The translations under genes were made by a program, and so were the position numbers. A stretch of 64,000 nt of DNA from Manihot esculenta (Eukaryota > Streptophyta > Magnoliopsida > Malpighiales > Euphorbiaceae), in contig NC_035172.2 in assembly GCF_001659605.2 (NCBI RefSeq), positions 14,509,051 through 14,573,050 on the forward strand, written 5' to 3'. Positions 1 to 10,549 of the stretch are shown here, piece after piece. Under the pieces are notes generated by a model, which saw only the letters and a list, made by a program, of their open reading frames with translations, made no database searches and was not told the DNA's origin. Each line of letters begins with the position of its first letter. Position 1 is the stretch's first letter.

Positions 1-439
1 GTACAGTACAGAGTTTATGTAATGTATAGAAATGATGTAATAGCAAGCTATATAGTAAGTTATAGAATTGTGCTTGGCCCTAGTGCTTGTTATCCCTTTG
101 CACATGATCCTTTTATGTTTTATATGATGAGCTAAGCGTGGTGCATGGTAGTCTTTCTATCTCTGTAGTCACTGTATGGTACCATAGCAGGTATCACTCT
201 TCGAGTGCATACACACAGAGCATGCATAGTCCAGGCTTAGTGGCAGTTGTATAGAAAGAAAAGATAGTCAAGCAAAGAAAAAAAAAGAGAAGAGTAAGTA
301 ACAGTTTTAAGCTTAAGTATGATCATGTATGGGATTTATCAGGTACACAGAGTTGACAGTAGGCTTACTACGGGTCCCGGCGGCCTTAAGCCGATCTGGA
401 TCCTAGTGCCGGTGATGGTTCGGTAAGCGGGCTGTTACA
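1..439 (+). repeat. 5' LTR of A1, right-hand 439 bp only
   Basis: Corresponds base for base, with one mismatch, to 7621-8059. It ends in GGGCTGTTACA directly before the primer site. The left 1.8 kb lies outside the window. Confidence 0.95.
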
Positions 440-442
440 GAT

Positions 443-454
443 TGGTATCAGAGC
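443..454 (+). other. Primer binding site of A1 (initiator Met tRNA type)
   Basis: TGGTATCAGAGC starts three bases after the LTR end at 439. This 12-mer is the usual plant primer site complementary to the 3' end of initiator methionine tRNA, where minus-strand DNA synthesis begins. Bases 455-715 after it are untranslated leader with no other feature I recognise. Confidence 0.93.
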
Positions 455-715
455 ATAGGGCCTCTAGAGTACGGTGTGCTGAGCTAAGATGCTCAGGGAT
501 TAGAGATATCTCACATCGGAAAGAGGTTGTTTTAGAGGGCAAGCACAATAGGAAGATCATGTCCACTAGGATAGGATGTTGAGTCCTGTCTTGATGTGTA
601 ATGCCATGATTTTATGCCTGTGCATTTCATGATATGTTATGCTATGAGTTGAGGGTTCATGTTGTTACATGGATCCTATGATGCTAAAGTTCATGTTATG
701 TTTTCTGAAGCTAAG

Positions 716-3700
716 ATGAGAGGAACCCGTCGATCAGCTAGATTGACTGGAGCTCCGCCCGAGAATGAGGGTATGGAAGGGCGTCCCCCTGCTTTGCCAA
801 GAGCTATGTCCCAAAGGGCAGGCAGAGAAAGATCATCAAGGGACCCTAGAAGGTCTTTTGATGAAAGCAGGAGGGAGACAGAACAGAGAAGAAGATCGAG
901 TGATACAAGGGAAGAGATGGATGTGGATCCAAGAAGGGATGGAGGGTTAGGTGTTGGCACTACAGAGGAGGATGTGGGATCATCACAGGGAGGCGGTCAG
1001 GCCTCGGGGTATGGTTATCCACCCCACTATCAGCCCTACCCACAGGGCCCAGGATATTCGATGGGAGGTACATCGGATTATCCTAGTTTTCACCCATATC
1101 CCACATATATGCCTTATCCACCGTATTACCCCCCATATCCACCATATCCCATGTATCCACCCTCACCTTTTTACCCCAGCCCAGCATACTCTACACCAGA
1201 AAGTTCTGCACCTCCCCCACCACCACCAGTGGTACAACCAGAAGCCCCAGTTATCCAAACACCTCAACCTGGCCCATCTGTGAGGAGCAAGGTAAAGATG
1301 ACTGATTACCTAAAGTTAGATGCTCCTAAGTATCAATCAGGAGATGATCCGTTTGAGTACATTAAAGCAGTCAAGATGATAGCAGATGAGCTAGGGGCAG
1401 ATGATACCAGAGCCATTCAGATGGCAGGGTTCACTTTAAAATGTAAGAAGGCGAAGGAATGGTTTGGCGTCTATGTGGACCCTAGGTTGGATAACATGTC
1501 TTGGGAGGAGTTTGCTAATGAGTTTGCCGGATGGGCATTCCCAGATAGTTCGAAAGAGCTAAAGATGATAGAGTTTGAGCAGCTCAAGCAGACAGAGGAT
1601 ATGAGTATTGATGAGTTTACTGACAGGTTTCTGGAGTTGCTGCGGTATGCAGGACAGGCCTATGATACGGAACAGAAAAAGGCTAGGAGGTATGCTATGA
1701 AACTGCATTCCAGGTATTCCTCTTTGATCCATGCAGCCGAGAGGGAGAGTTTCCACACCGTGGTGGATTTAGCACGGAGGATGGAGGCTAGTGCCATTAT
1801 ACAGGGTACAGTGAAACAGCAGCCGGCACAGTCTTCAGGTTCTAAGACCCCAGGTAGGGGTAAGTCAGATCCCTCGTCACAGGGTGCAGCAACTTCCAGT
1901 GGTAAGAAGTGGAGTGGTTCCACGCAGAAGTCGAGGAAGAATAAGTTCTGGAATAAGATTAAAGCAGGTCTGGGATTAGGCAGTGGCATGAGTTCAGGCT
2001 CAGAGGTTCCAGTGTGTGGTCGGTGCGGTAAGGCGCACAGAGGAGTTTGTCGTTTGGGGATTACAGGATGTTACAGGTGCGGCCAGGAGGGACACATGGC
2101 TCGTGAGTGCCCTCAGGCATCTTTCACGGCACCATCCCAGCAGACAGCTCCAGCTAGCATGCCACAGCCACCAGTTTCAGGTATGACGCAGGGCAGAGGC
2201 AGAGGGAGAGGGTCAGCCTCTTCATCTGCGGGTCCCCGAGGTGGAGGTCCGTCAGCTCCGGCGCGGATTTTCACGATGACACAGCAGGAGGCAAACACTT
2301 CTAACACCGTGGTGTCAGGTAATCTCCTCATTGGGTGTTCTGAGGTGTATGCTTTGTTAGACCCTGGTGCTTCGCATTCCTTTGTTGCTCCCAGAGCCAT
2401 AGAGAGAGTGGGTTTGATGACGTCTGGGTTAGAGTGTCCCCTATGGGTCAGTGGCCCTAAGTGTGATCCATCGTTGGCAGAGACAGTCTGTCGACATAGT
2501 CCAGTGTTTTTAGATGGTAGATGCCTTCCAGCTGACCTTGTGGTTCTAGAGTTGACAGATTTTGACGTCATTCTAGGGATGGATTGGCTATCTGCATATG
2601 GTGCTACCTTGGACTGCAGAGACAAGGTAGTTAAGTTCAGAGATGAGGATGGATCTGAGTTTGTCTTCAGAGGAGACAGGAGGGGCACGCCTAGAGGTCT
2701 GATATCAGCCCTACAGGCTCGTAGGTTGCTCATGAGGGGATGTCAGGGATATCTAGCACATGTGAGAGAGCTAGACAGTCAGGTTAGGGACCCCAGTTCA
2801 GTGCCCGTAGTCAGAGAGTTCCCAGATGTGTTTCCAGATGAGCTTCCAGGACTACCACCTGATAGGGAAATAGAGTTCGAGATAGAGTTAGTGCCTGGTA
2901 CCAGACCGATCTCTATTCCTCCCTACAGGATGGCACCAGCAGAGCTGAAAGAGTTGAAAGAGCAGCTACAGGAGTTGGTAGATAAGGGTTTCATCCGTCC
3001 AAGTACCTCACCCTGGGGTGCTCCAGTGTTGTTTGTCAAGAAAAAGGATGGATCCCTTAGACTTTGTATCGACTACAGGCAGTTGAACAAAGTCACTACC
3101 AAGAATAAGTATCCTCTCCCCAGGATCGATGATCTATTCGACCAACTAGCAGGAGCAGGTTGTTTTTCTAAGATAGATTTGAGATCGGGCTATCATCAGC
3201 TGAGAATTAGGGAAGAGGATGTACCTAAGACAGCTTTCAGGACCAGATATGGGCATTATGAATTCTTAGTGATGCCGTTCGGGTTGACTAACGCCCCTGC
3301 AGCATTCATGGATCTCATGAACCGAGTTTTCAGAGAGTACCTGGATCACTTTGTTATTGTCTTCATAGATGATATCTTGGTGTATTCCAGGAATGCAGAG
3401 GAGCATGCCCATCATCTGAGGATAGTCCTGCAGACCTTGAGAGAGCATGGTTTATATGCCAAGTTCTCCAAGTGTGAGTTCTGGCTAAGGAGCATTTCAT
3501 TCTTGGGGCATGTAGTGTCAGATCAAGGTATAGCAGTGGACCCCAAGAAGATAGAAGCTGTAGCCAATTGGCCTAGACCCACCACAGTGACAGAGGTCAA
3601 GAGTTTCTTGGGTTTGGCAGGCTACTACAGGAGGTTCGTTCAGGACTTCTCCAAGATAGCGACTCCTATGACCAGATTAACCAGAAAGAACCAGAGATTC

Positions 3701-5704
3701 ACATGGTCGGACCAATGTGAAGCGAGCTTTGAAGAGTTAAAGAGAAGATTAACTTCAGCACCGGTGTTAGCTCTGCCTATTAGTGATGACGACTTCACAG
3801 TGTTCTGTGATGCGTCCCGAGTGGGATTAGGTTGTGTGTTAATGCAGAATGACAGAGTAATAGCTTATGCTTCTAGACAGCTGAAGAAGCACGAGCTGAA
3901 CTATCCAACACACGATCTTGAGGTGGCAGCTGTTATCTTTGCACTCAAGATGTGGAGGCATTACCTCTATGGGGTGAAATGTGAGATCTTTACAGATCAT
4001 AAGAGCCTACAGCACATCCTGAGTCAGAGGGAGTTAAATTTGAGGCAGAGACGGTGGGTGGAATTGCTTAGTGATTATGATTGCAAGATCCAGTATCATC
4101 CGGGAAAGGCAAATGTGGTAGCCGATGCCTTGAGCCGGAAATCATTAGGCAGTTTATCCCACATTACAGCAGAAAGGAGGCCGGTGGTGAAGGACTTCTA
4201 CAGGTTAGTTGAGGAAGGGCTACAGTTAGAGTTAACTGGTACAGGTGCTTTGATTGCACAGATGAAAGTTACACCCGTGTTTCTGGAGCAGGTGGCTCAG
4301 AAACAACATGAGGATCCAGAGTTGATCAAGATTGCTAGGACTGTTCAGTCAGGCAAGAGCGAAGAGTTCAGATTCGACAACTAAGGGATTCTCCGCTACG
4401 GGCATAGACTATGTGTACCAGACGACATCAGTTTGAAAGGAGACATTATGAGAGAAGCTCATAATGCGAGATATAGCATTCACCCTGGAGCCACCAAGAT
4501 GTATCAAGATCTGAAGAGAGTGTATTGGTGGCCAGCAATGAAGAGAGAAGTGGCACAGTTTGTGTCAGCCTGCGAGATATGTCAAAGGGTGAAGCTAGAG
4601 CATCAGAAGCCGGCTGGAATGCTTAACCCACTGCCGATTCCAGAATGGAAATGGGAGAATATAGCCATGGATTTTGTAGTGGGGTTACCGGCGACGTCCA
4701 ACAGACTAGACTCCATATGGGTGATTGTGGATAGACTGACTAAATCTGCTCACTTCATTCCTGTCAGGAGTGGCTACTCTGTGGACAAGCTAGCGCAGGT
4801 ATATGTTGAGGAAGTTGTGAGGTTACATGGGGCTCCTGTTTCTATAGTGTCTGACAGAGGACCCCAGTTTACCTCTAGGTTTTGGCGAAGTCTGCAAGAG
4901 GCTATGGGCACAAGATTAGACTTCAGCACTGCTTTCCATCCACAGACTGACGGACAGTCAGAGAGGACCATCCAGACCATAGAAGATATGCTTCGAATGT
5001 GTGTGCTAGATTTTGGCGGATCTTGGAGGCAGCATCTACCCTTAGTGGAGTTTGCCTACAACAATAGCCATCATGCTAGCATAGGGATGGCCCCATATGA
5101 AGCTCTGTATGGGAGGAAGTGCAGGTCACCAGTTTGTTGGGAAGAGGTTGGAGAAAGGTCCCTAGCAGGGCCTGAGTTAGTAGAGATCACGAACAGGGTG
5201 GTGCCCATCATCAGAGAGAGGCTCAAGACTGCTGTTAGTCGGCAGAAGAGCTATGCAGACGTTCGCAGAAAGCACATAGAGTTTGAGGAGGGGGATCTGG
5301 TCTTGTTGAAGGTGTCTCCAATGAAAAGGGTGGTTCGGTTTGGGAGGAAAGGTAAGCTGGCTCCGCGGTACATTGGACCTTTTGAGATTTTGCAGAAGGT
5401 CGGAAATGTGTCGTATAAGCTTGATTTGCCTATATCTATGGAAAGAATCCATCCAGTCTTCCATGTTTCGATGCTAAGGAAGTTTGTGTCAGATCCGAGT
5501 AAGGTTCTCAGCGAACCAGATGTGGAGATCCTAGGTGATCTCACGTATGTAGAACAACCAGTGCGGATCATTGACACCCAGATCAGAAAGCTAAGGAACA
5601 AGGAGATCCCGATGGTGAAAGTCCTCTGGAACCACCATAACATCGAAGAGTGCACCTGGGAGACACGGGAGTCTATGCTCCAACAGTACCCCCATCTCTT
5701 TTGA
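716..5704 (+). pseudogene. A1 gag-pol polyprotein with one internal stop
   Basis: Encodes the structural and replication proteins of a chromovirus. Order: basic N-terminus; Tyr/Pro-rich segment (about 1080-1190); gag domain (about 1295-1660); zinc knuckle [14 protein letters not shown] (2069-2110); retropepsin with catalytic DPGAS (about 2360); reverse transcriptase with FIDD (3362-3373); RNase H; integrase with an HHCC finger (from about 4460) and a D-D-35-E triad at codons starting 4670, 4853 and 4961; C-terminal chromodomain up to 5704. A TAA at 4382-4384, between RNase H and integrase, replaces a Gln codon present in A2 (one C-to-T change). Reading frame continues unchanged, so this is one polyprotein of A2's length with a single nonsense mutation. 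Start chosen at 716 ([10 protein letters not shown]), the first Met conserved with families A2 and B2; an in-frame Met at 659 is not conserved with B2. Confidence 0.93.
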
Positions 5705-5798
5705 GGTTAGTGTTAGCTTCTTTTGTTCTTTATGTGCTTTATGTTATGTTTTTACTCTGTTTTGAGTTAGAGAGGAACATTCGGGGACGAATGTTCTT

Positions 5799-5810
5799 AA
5801 GGGGGGAGAA
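5799..5810 (+). other. Polypurine tract of A1
   Basis: AAGGGGGGAGAA lies directly before the 3' LTR start TGTAATACCC. It is the expected primer for plus-strand DNA synthesis. Bases 5705-5798 are short 3' untranslated sequence. Confidence 0.92.
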
Positions 5811-6017
5811 TGTAATACCCGGCTAGACCCCGGTATCGAAATTCCTATGTTCCGGCGGATTTTCCATTGGAAGTCGGGATTCGAGGATGTCGGAGCTTGC
5901 CCTAAGGGTATAAGAAAGGTTTTTAAGATGTTTTTTAAGTGTTTTTATCATGTTTTCATGTTTTGAGTTAAGAAAATTGAGTTTTGAAATGAAAAGGCCA
6001 AGGGGACAAAAGCCAGG

Positions 6018-6086
6018 TTCGGCCGCCGAAGGTGAAGTTCGGCCGCCGAAAGTTGCATGGTTTCGCATGCACGTTAGGCCGCCGAA
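6018..6086 (+). promoter_or_regulatory. Palindrome cluster upstream of the TATA-like box, A1 LTR
   Basis: Exact TTCGGCCGCCGAA at 6018-6030 and 6038-6050 (20 bp start to start), plus a variant at 6074-6086. A TATA-like TACAAAAG follows at 6106. The arms TTCGGC/GCCGAA are perfect inverted repeats around one base, and the core contains GCCGCC, the plant GCC-box sequence bound by ERF proteins. Regulatory role is inferred. Confidence 0.5.
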
Positions 6087-6629
6087 GGAAGAGTCGGTTG
6101 GCCACTACAAAAGCCCCTTTGCCCGAGACTTGAGTGTTAAACACTCTGTTTTTGGGTCAAAGGTAGGTTCAAGCTCTCCTTGGTGTGATTTCTCATGTTT
6201 TCCTCAAATCGTGCATGTTTTAACTTGATTTGAGCTTTGGTTTAGAGATTTGAGCAAAAGGAAGCAAAGTTGAGCACTTGGAGAGTTTGATTGAGTTTTC
6301 TCCTATCTCCAAGCTTGGATCATCAATCCTCTAGTTCTTCAAGAGGTAAGCATGGATCCTCACCTCCCCTTATGTTTAAAGCAAGTTTTAGAAGTTTTGG
6401 AAAGGTTTATGGCATGTTTTGGGGTATAAGCATGAGTTTGAGCATATGTTGCTCATATGCGTTTTGTTGTTGTTTTTGAGGCTTGAACTAGTTTTTAGGC
6501 CTCTATATGCATGAGATATGTTATATGTTAGTTCAGAAGTGTTGGTATGCATGTTATGGGTGTTTGATAGGATTTTGGAGGCTGAGAGCATGAGTTGTGC
6601 TCGGATTCTGCCTTTCTGGAGAATCCAGG

Positions 6630-6880
6630 TTCGGCCGCCGAAGCAAGGTTCGGCCGCCGAACCCCTTGTGGAGGCAGTTTCGGCTGCCAAACCTTGCCCC
6701 CGAAAGCTAGGCTTTTGGGTGAGAAAGGGGCTTTCGGCCGCCGAAAGAGGGAGTTCGGCCGCCGAAAGTGCATGAGTTTCGTCTCTGGACGAGACTTTCG
6801 GCCGCCGAAGGTGCCGCCGAACATGCATGAGTTTCGTCTCTGGAGAGGGGTTTCGGCCGCCGAACCAGCCGCCGAAAGTG
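6630..6880 (+). repeat. Second palindrome cluster, A1 LTR
   Basis: Six exact TTCGGCCGCCGAA copies at 6630, 6649, 6733, 6754, 6797 and 6852, with half copies (GCCGCCGAA) next to the last two. They alternate with TTTCGTCTCTGG words (6777-6788 and 6831-6842). The cluster lies downstream of the TATA-like box, inside the possible first leader intron. Confidence 0.85.
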
Positions 6881-8059
6881 CCCAGTCCAGCCTTCTTTTG
6901 CCCATTTTTCCATGCATGCCTATGATGTTTTAGAGGGGTTTTGGGGAGATAGTAAGAGTTATGTTTAAGTAAGTTTGGTCCTCATTTGAGTCCACCTGTG
7001 TAGGTACGGACCCGAGAGACCAAGGAGGCCCACAGAGTTAGAGTTACAAAGACTGCTCAGCAGTTGACAGAGGTGAGTGGAACAGAACTTTATTTTAAAA
7101 GTTAAGAACTGTTTTAGCATGATTCATGCATCATTAATGCCATGTTTATATAGGATGCTTTGCATTAGTATTCACCAAGTTGAGGCATTTCATTATTACT
7201 TGTATATGTGGATTGGACCGAGGCGATCTCAATAGCCCATAAGTCTGTCATTATTGTATGTCCTGTGTGAGCTCCTTTGGGGCCGGGCATTTACCTTGGA
7301 TGAGTCCTGTGAGAGCCCTTATAGGGTCGGGCACCATGAGTAGTTAGTGAAAGACCTGTGTGAGCTCCTTTGGGGGCCGGGCACTGACAGAGGGAGTTTT
7401 GGGATCATGTCCAATCCGAGATGTGAAATGTTTGTGCAGTGATGCATCATATGATAACATGTTTTAAATGTGATTTTTTTATAGATTCCGCTCACTGGGC
7501 TTTAGCAGCTCATCCCTCTCCCTAACCCCATTTTTCAGGGCCTCAGAGAAGAGAAAGAGAAAGAGATAGCAAGGGTAAAAGGCATATGTAATAGTATAGA
7601 ATAGTGGACATGAGAATGATGTACAGTACAGAGTTTATGTAATGTATAGAAATGATGTAATAGCAAGCTATATAGTAAGTTATAGAATTGTGCTTGGCCC
7701 TAGTGCTTGTTATCCCTTTGCACATGATCCTTTTATGTTTTATATGATGAGCTAAGCGTGGTGCATGGTAGTCTTTCTATCTCTGTAGTCACTGTATGGT
7801 ACCATAGCAGGTATCACTCTTCGAGTGCATACACACAGAGCATGCATAGTCCAGGCTTAGTGGCAGTTGTATAGAAAGAAAAGATAGTCAAGCAAAGAAA
7901 AAAAAAGAGAAGAGTAAGTAACAGTTTTAAGCTTAAGTATGATCATGTATGGGATTTATCAGGTACACAGAGTTGACAGTAGGCTTACTACGGGTCCCGG
8001 CGGCCTTAAGCCGATCTGGATCCTAGTGCCGGTGATGGTCCGGTAAGCGGGCTGTTACA

Positions 8060-8076
8060 TATAACCCCTTAAGTCA
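8060..8076 (-). repeat. Copia 3' LTR, first 17 bp
   Basis: On the minus strand this reads TGACTTAAGGGGTTATA, identical to the start of the copia 5' LTR at 25172. The rest of this LTR lies beyond A1, outside the window. Confidence 0.85.
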
Positions 8077-8092
8077 TTATCCCCCCTCAAAC
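8077..8092 (-). other. Copia polypurine tract
   Basis: Minus strand GTTTGAGGGGGGATAA lies immediately before the LTR start TGACTTAAGG, as expected for a plus-strand primer. Confidence 0.85.
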
Positions 8093-8309
8093 TTTGTCGG
8101 GGCTGCAGACAAAGTTTGTGACGAAATTGAGCCAGGCGAGCCTTTGTCATGGGCTTTGTAAAAATGTCAGCCAGTTGTAATGACGACGGAATATGCTTAG
8201 TAGTTAAAACCCCTTGAGCAACGCGTTCTCTTACATAATGATAGTCCAGAGTAATGTGTTTGCTACGAGCATGTAGTACAGGATTAACAGTAAGATACAA
8301 GGCACTTAA
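8093..8309 (-). pseudogene. Copia RNase H, C-terminal piece
   Basis: Minus-strand frame from 8300 carries the end of the copia polyprotein, including ARSKHITLDYHYVRE and LADIFTKPMTKARL, both hallmarks of the copia RNase H C-terminus. It joins the piece ending at 10550 across the solo LTR: the duplicated CTTAA (8305-8309 and 10550-10554) marks the break. No stop occurs before the polypurine tract, so the frame reads on through the tract into the 3' LTR and now ends in A1 sequence. Confidence 0.9.
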
Positions 8310-8923
8310 TGTAACGACCCGAAAATCGGACCGCTACCGGCGCTAGGATCCGGGTCGACTTAAGGCCGCCGGGACCCGTAGCAAGCCTGACATAAAATCT
8401 GTAAACCTGTATAATCCCATACATGATCAACAACATGCATAAAAATTAAAATTTTCTTTCCATAAACATCAACCAAACTCAACCTGTGCATAAATATGAA
8501 CATAACTTTGATCCCTCTGTGGGATCTCATCTGTGCCCTCAAAGGGTAACATAACCTGTGTTGAGCTGGTTTACATAAACATCATCAAAATCTCTAAGAT
8601 CATGTATAAAAAGGGATACAACATTCTATGGTCAAGCACACACTAACATCCATAAAACTCATCACATAACTATACTGTACTTTTACATTACAATTTGATC
8701 ATGTCCATTGCTAGCTATTACATAGGCATGACTTCTTTACTCTATCCGGACTCTCGTACTATATCCTGTACCTGTAAGCCTGGGGGAAAAGGGAGAGGGG
8801 TGAGCTAAAAGCCCAGTGAGTAGAGCTATTAAAACACATCAACACTATGCTCTATGAGATGCATCATAACACAAACAATTCACATAAGGGTTGGGCGAAC
8901 TCGTCACCAATTAGTCCAAGTTA

Positions 8924-9120
8924 ACTCTGTGCCAGGCCTGTAGAATGGGGTCCTGGTCTTTCCTGTCAGAACATACATTACTTACCATTTTCCCAGGGCC
9001 TCCTCTGGCTCCTGGTCTTCAAGTCCCATAACCGTGCCTTACTCTGTGCCAGGCCTGTAGACTGGGGCCTGGACTTGTTTACTCTGTGCCAGGCCTGTAG
9101 CATGGGGCCTGGTCTTCCTG
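8924..9120 (-). repeat. Internal repeat in the family B solo LTR
   Basis: The word ACTCTGTGCCAGGCCTGTAG, followed by a TGGGG..CCTGG segment, occurs at 8924, 9041 and 9081. The matching part of the B2 LTR (near 60665-60700) has only one copy, so copy number varies inside this LTR family. Confidence 0.85.
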
Positions 9121-9481
9121 TCTTGGACTAACTGGGTCATCCGACATTCTCCCACAACAACAACAATTTATGCAATGCGGCATATTCGTGAAAACTAATG
9201 CAATCATCCTATTGCATAATCATGATGCATGAAACATGATAAAGCATTTAATTTAAAAGATTAAGTTATAGTTCCACTCACCTCTGGCTGACTCTGACAA
9301 TACCGAAGCAGCTGAACTCACTGCTGGGGTCCTCGGTTCCTCGGGTCCGAACCTACACAGGTGGACTCAAATGAGGGACCAAACATACCTGAACATAACT
9401 CTAAAATATTCCCCAAAAACCCCCTAAAACATCCTGAAAATATCACATAGAGATATGCATGAAATGGCTGAACAGGGCACT

Positions 9482-9666
9482 TTCGGCGGCACCTTCGGCG
9501 GCCGAAAGTCCTGGACAGAGACGAAACTCAGGTAGGTTCGGCGGTACCTTCGGCGGCCGAAAGTCCCAGACAGAGACGAAAGTCTCTTTTCGGGGGCAAC
9601 TTCGGCAGCCGAAAGGCCTGCCTCCCCAGCCATGTTCGGCGGCCGAAAGTGCCTTCGGCTGCCGAA
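9482..9666 (-). repeat. Second palindrome cluster, family B solo LTR
   Basis: Exact TTCGGCGGCCGAA at 9494, 9549 and 9635, variants at 9601 and 9654, and half copies at 9482 and about 9538. CAGAGACGAAA words lie between them. Confidence 0.85.
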
Positions 9667-10184
9667 CCTGGTTTCTGCCAAAGGGCAGAAACTTGGCTCC
9701 TTTGTGCATTTCGCCTCCAAACCTTCCAAACATGCATATTTTTTCAACCAAAGCATGCATACAAGTTCCTAGGGGCCTCAAACATGCATATACCCCATCT
9801 ACAACACTTCAATCACACACAATCAAGCTACATTGTTCAAAAAGTCATCAAAAACCCATAGGTTCAACATATGCCCTAACATGCATTCTATCCCTTAAAA
9901 CTTCATAAAACTTGTTTAAATCATACATTGAGCTTAAGATCGGCTCTTACCTCTTGAAGATCGAGGGTTGAGGAGATCTAAACTTGGAGATGGGAGAAGT
10001 TCCAACTTTTGGTCTCCAAGCTCCAAAACTCGTTCTAAGCTCAAAGATCTTCAAAACCAAAGTTATAAACTTGTAAAGATCATGGAAAAAGGAAGGAAAA
10101 ACTCAAGATTGGGGAAGGATGGCGGAATGCTCACCTTGGCCGAAATGGGGAGAAAAAGCTCGCCCATTTTCGGCTAAGGGACCC

Positions 10185-10191
10185 TTTTATA
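10185..10191 (-). promoter_or_regulatory. TATA box, family B solo LTR
   Basis: Minus strand reads CCTATAAAAGGG here. The palindrome pairs at 10247-10371 lie 55-180 bp upstream in element orientation. B2 has the same arrangement at 59496. Confidence 0.6.
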
Positions 10192-10246
10192 GGTGGCTGG
10201 CCAGGCCACGTTCGGGGGCTGAATGTGCCTCCGCATCCATGCAATG

Positions 10247-10371
10247 TTCGGCGGCCGAACCTGACTTTCGGCGGCCGAACCTTGACTTCCCTAACTCATG
10301 CTTTCGGGGGCCTAACGTGCCTCCAAAACGCATGCATGTTCGGCGGCCGAACTTGACTTTAGGCGGCCGAA
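10247..10371 (-). promoter_or_regulatory. Palindrome pairs upstream of the TATA box, solo LTR
   Basis: Exact TTCGGCGGCCGAA at 10247, 10267 and 10339 and a one-base variant at 10359. Both pairs have 20-bp pitch, the same as in A1, A2 and B2. Regulatory role is inferred. Confidence 0.5.
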
Positions 10372-10549
10372 CCTGGGTTTTCCTCCAATGCTATTTTTAT
10401 GCAAAAACTCATTCAATTTCATACTCAAAATCATAAAACACATTAAAACATTTTTATAAAACATGATTCTACCCTTCTAGAGGTCTCCGACATCCGAGAT
10501 TTCACCGGACGGTAGGAATTCCGATACCGGAGTCTAGCCGGGTATTACA

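Larger units (their letters stand above)
1..8059 (+). mobile_element. Tekay-like Ty3/gypsy element A1, 5' end outside window
   Basis: LTR retrotransposon in the order LTR, Met-type primer site, gag, protease, reverse transcriptase, RNase H, integrase, chromodomain, polypurine tract, LTR. The long LTRs (about 2.25 kb) and C-terminal chromodomain point to the Tekay/Del chromovirus lineage (lineage is inferred). The 439 visible bases of the 5' LTR differ from the matching part of the 3' LTR at one position (420 T against 8040 C), so insertion was recent. The element sits inside the 3' LTR of a copia element. Right-hand target flank is tataa (8060-8064); the left flank is outside the window. Confidence 0.93.
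5811..8059 (+). repeat. 3' LTR of A1 (2249 bp)
   Basis: Begins TGTAATACCCGG after the polypurine tract and ends GGGCTGTTACA, giving TG...CA ends. It holds two clusters of the TTCGGCCGCCGAA palindrome (6018-6086 and 6630-6880), a weak TATA-like TACAAAAG at 6106-6113, GT/AG signals compatible with leader introns, and an imperfect internal repeat around 7258-7390 built on CTGTGTGAGCTCCTTTGGGG. ORFs in it rich in SAAE, RRPK and FGGR words are by-products of the palindrome and not genes. Confidence 0.95.
8310..10549 (-). mobile_element. Solo LTR of Tekay-like family B (2240 bp)
   Basis: In element orientation it starts TGTAATACCCGGCTAGACTC (10549) and ends GGGTCGTTACA (8310), matching the 5' LTR of B2 at 59138-61371. 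Perfect 5-bp target duplications CTTAA flank it (8305-8309 and 10550-10554) and no internal sequence is present. The simplest history is insertion of a full element followed by LTR-LTR recombination. It interrupts the copia RNase H. Confidence 0.95.

Noticed and set aside
5251..5655. ORFs antisense to gag-pol (such as 5251-5655, 15713-16117, 18680-19255, 2113-2733)
   Set aside because: Conserved only because the opposite strand is conserved; no domain or promoter of their own.
6777..6800. Hammerhead ribozyme (retrozyme) in the LTR, suggested by GAAAC and short stems
   Set aside because: I could not find the CTGANGA core in the right order with GAAA, only a small GTCTC/GAGAC hairpin.
6018..6866. 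Palindrome arrays as a CRISPR-like repeat/spacer locus
   Set aside because: Spacing is irregular outside the 20-bp pairs, spacers are not unique, no cas genes, and the context is a plant LTR.
6388..6933. Overlapping 60-150-codon ORFs on both strands rich in SAAE, RRPK, FGGR and PPK words (also at 9424-9908, 14450-14836, 22091-22496, 50281-50517, 57634-57894, 59251-60417)
   Set aside because: They exist because the repeated CG-rich palindrome has no stop codon in any frame. The frames overlap, differ between LTR copies and have no start context or homology.
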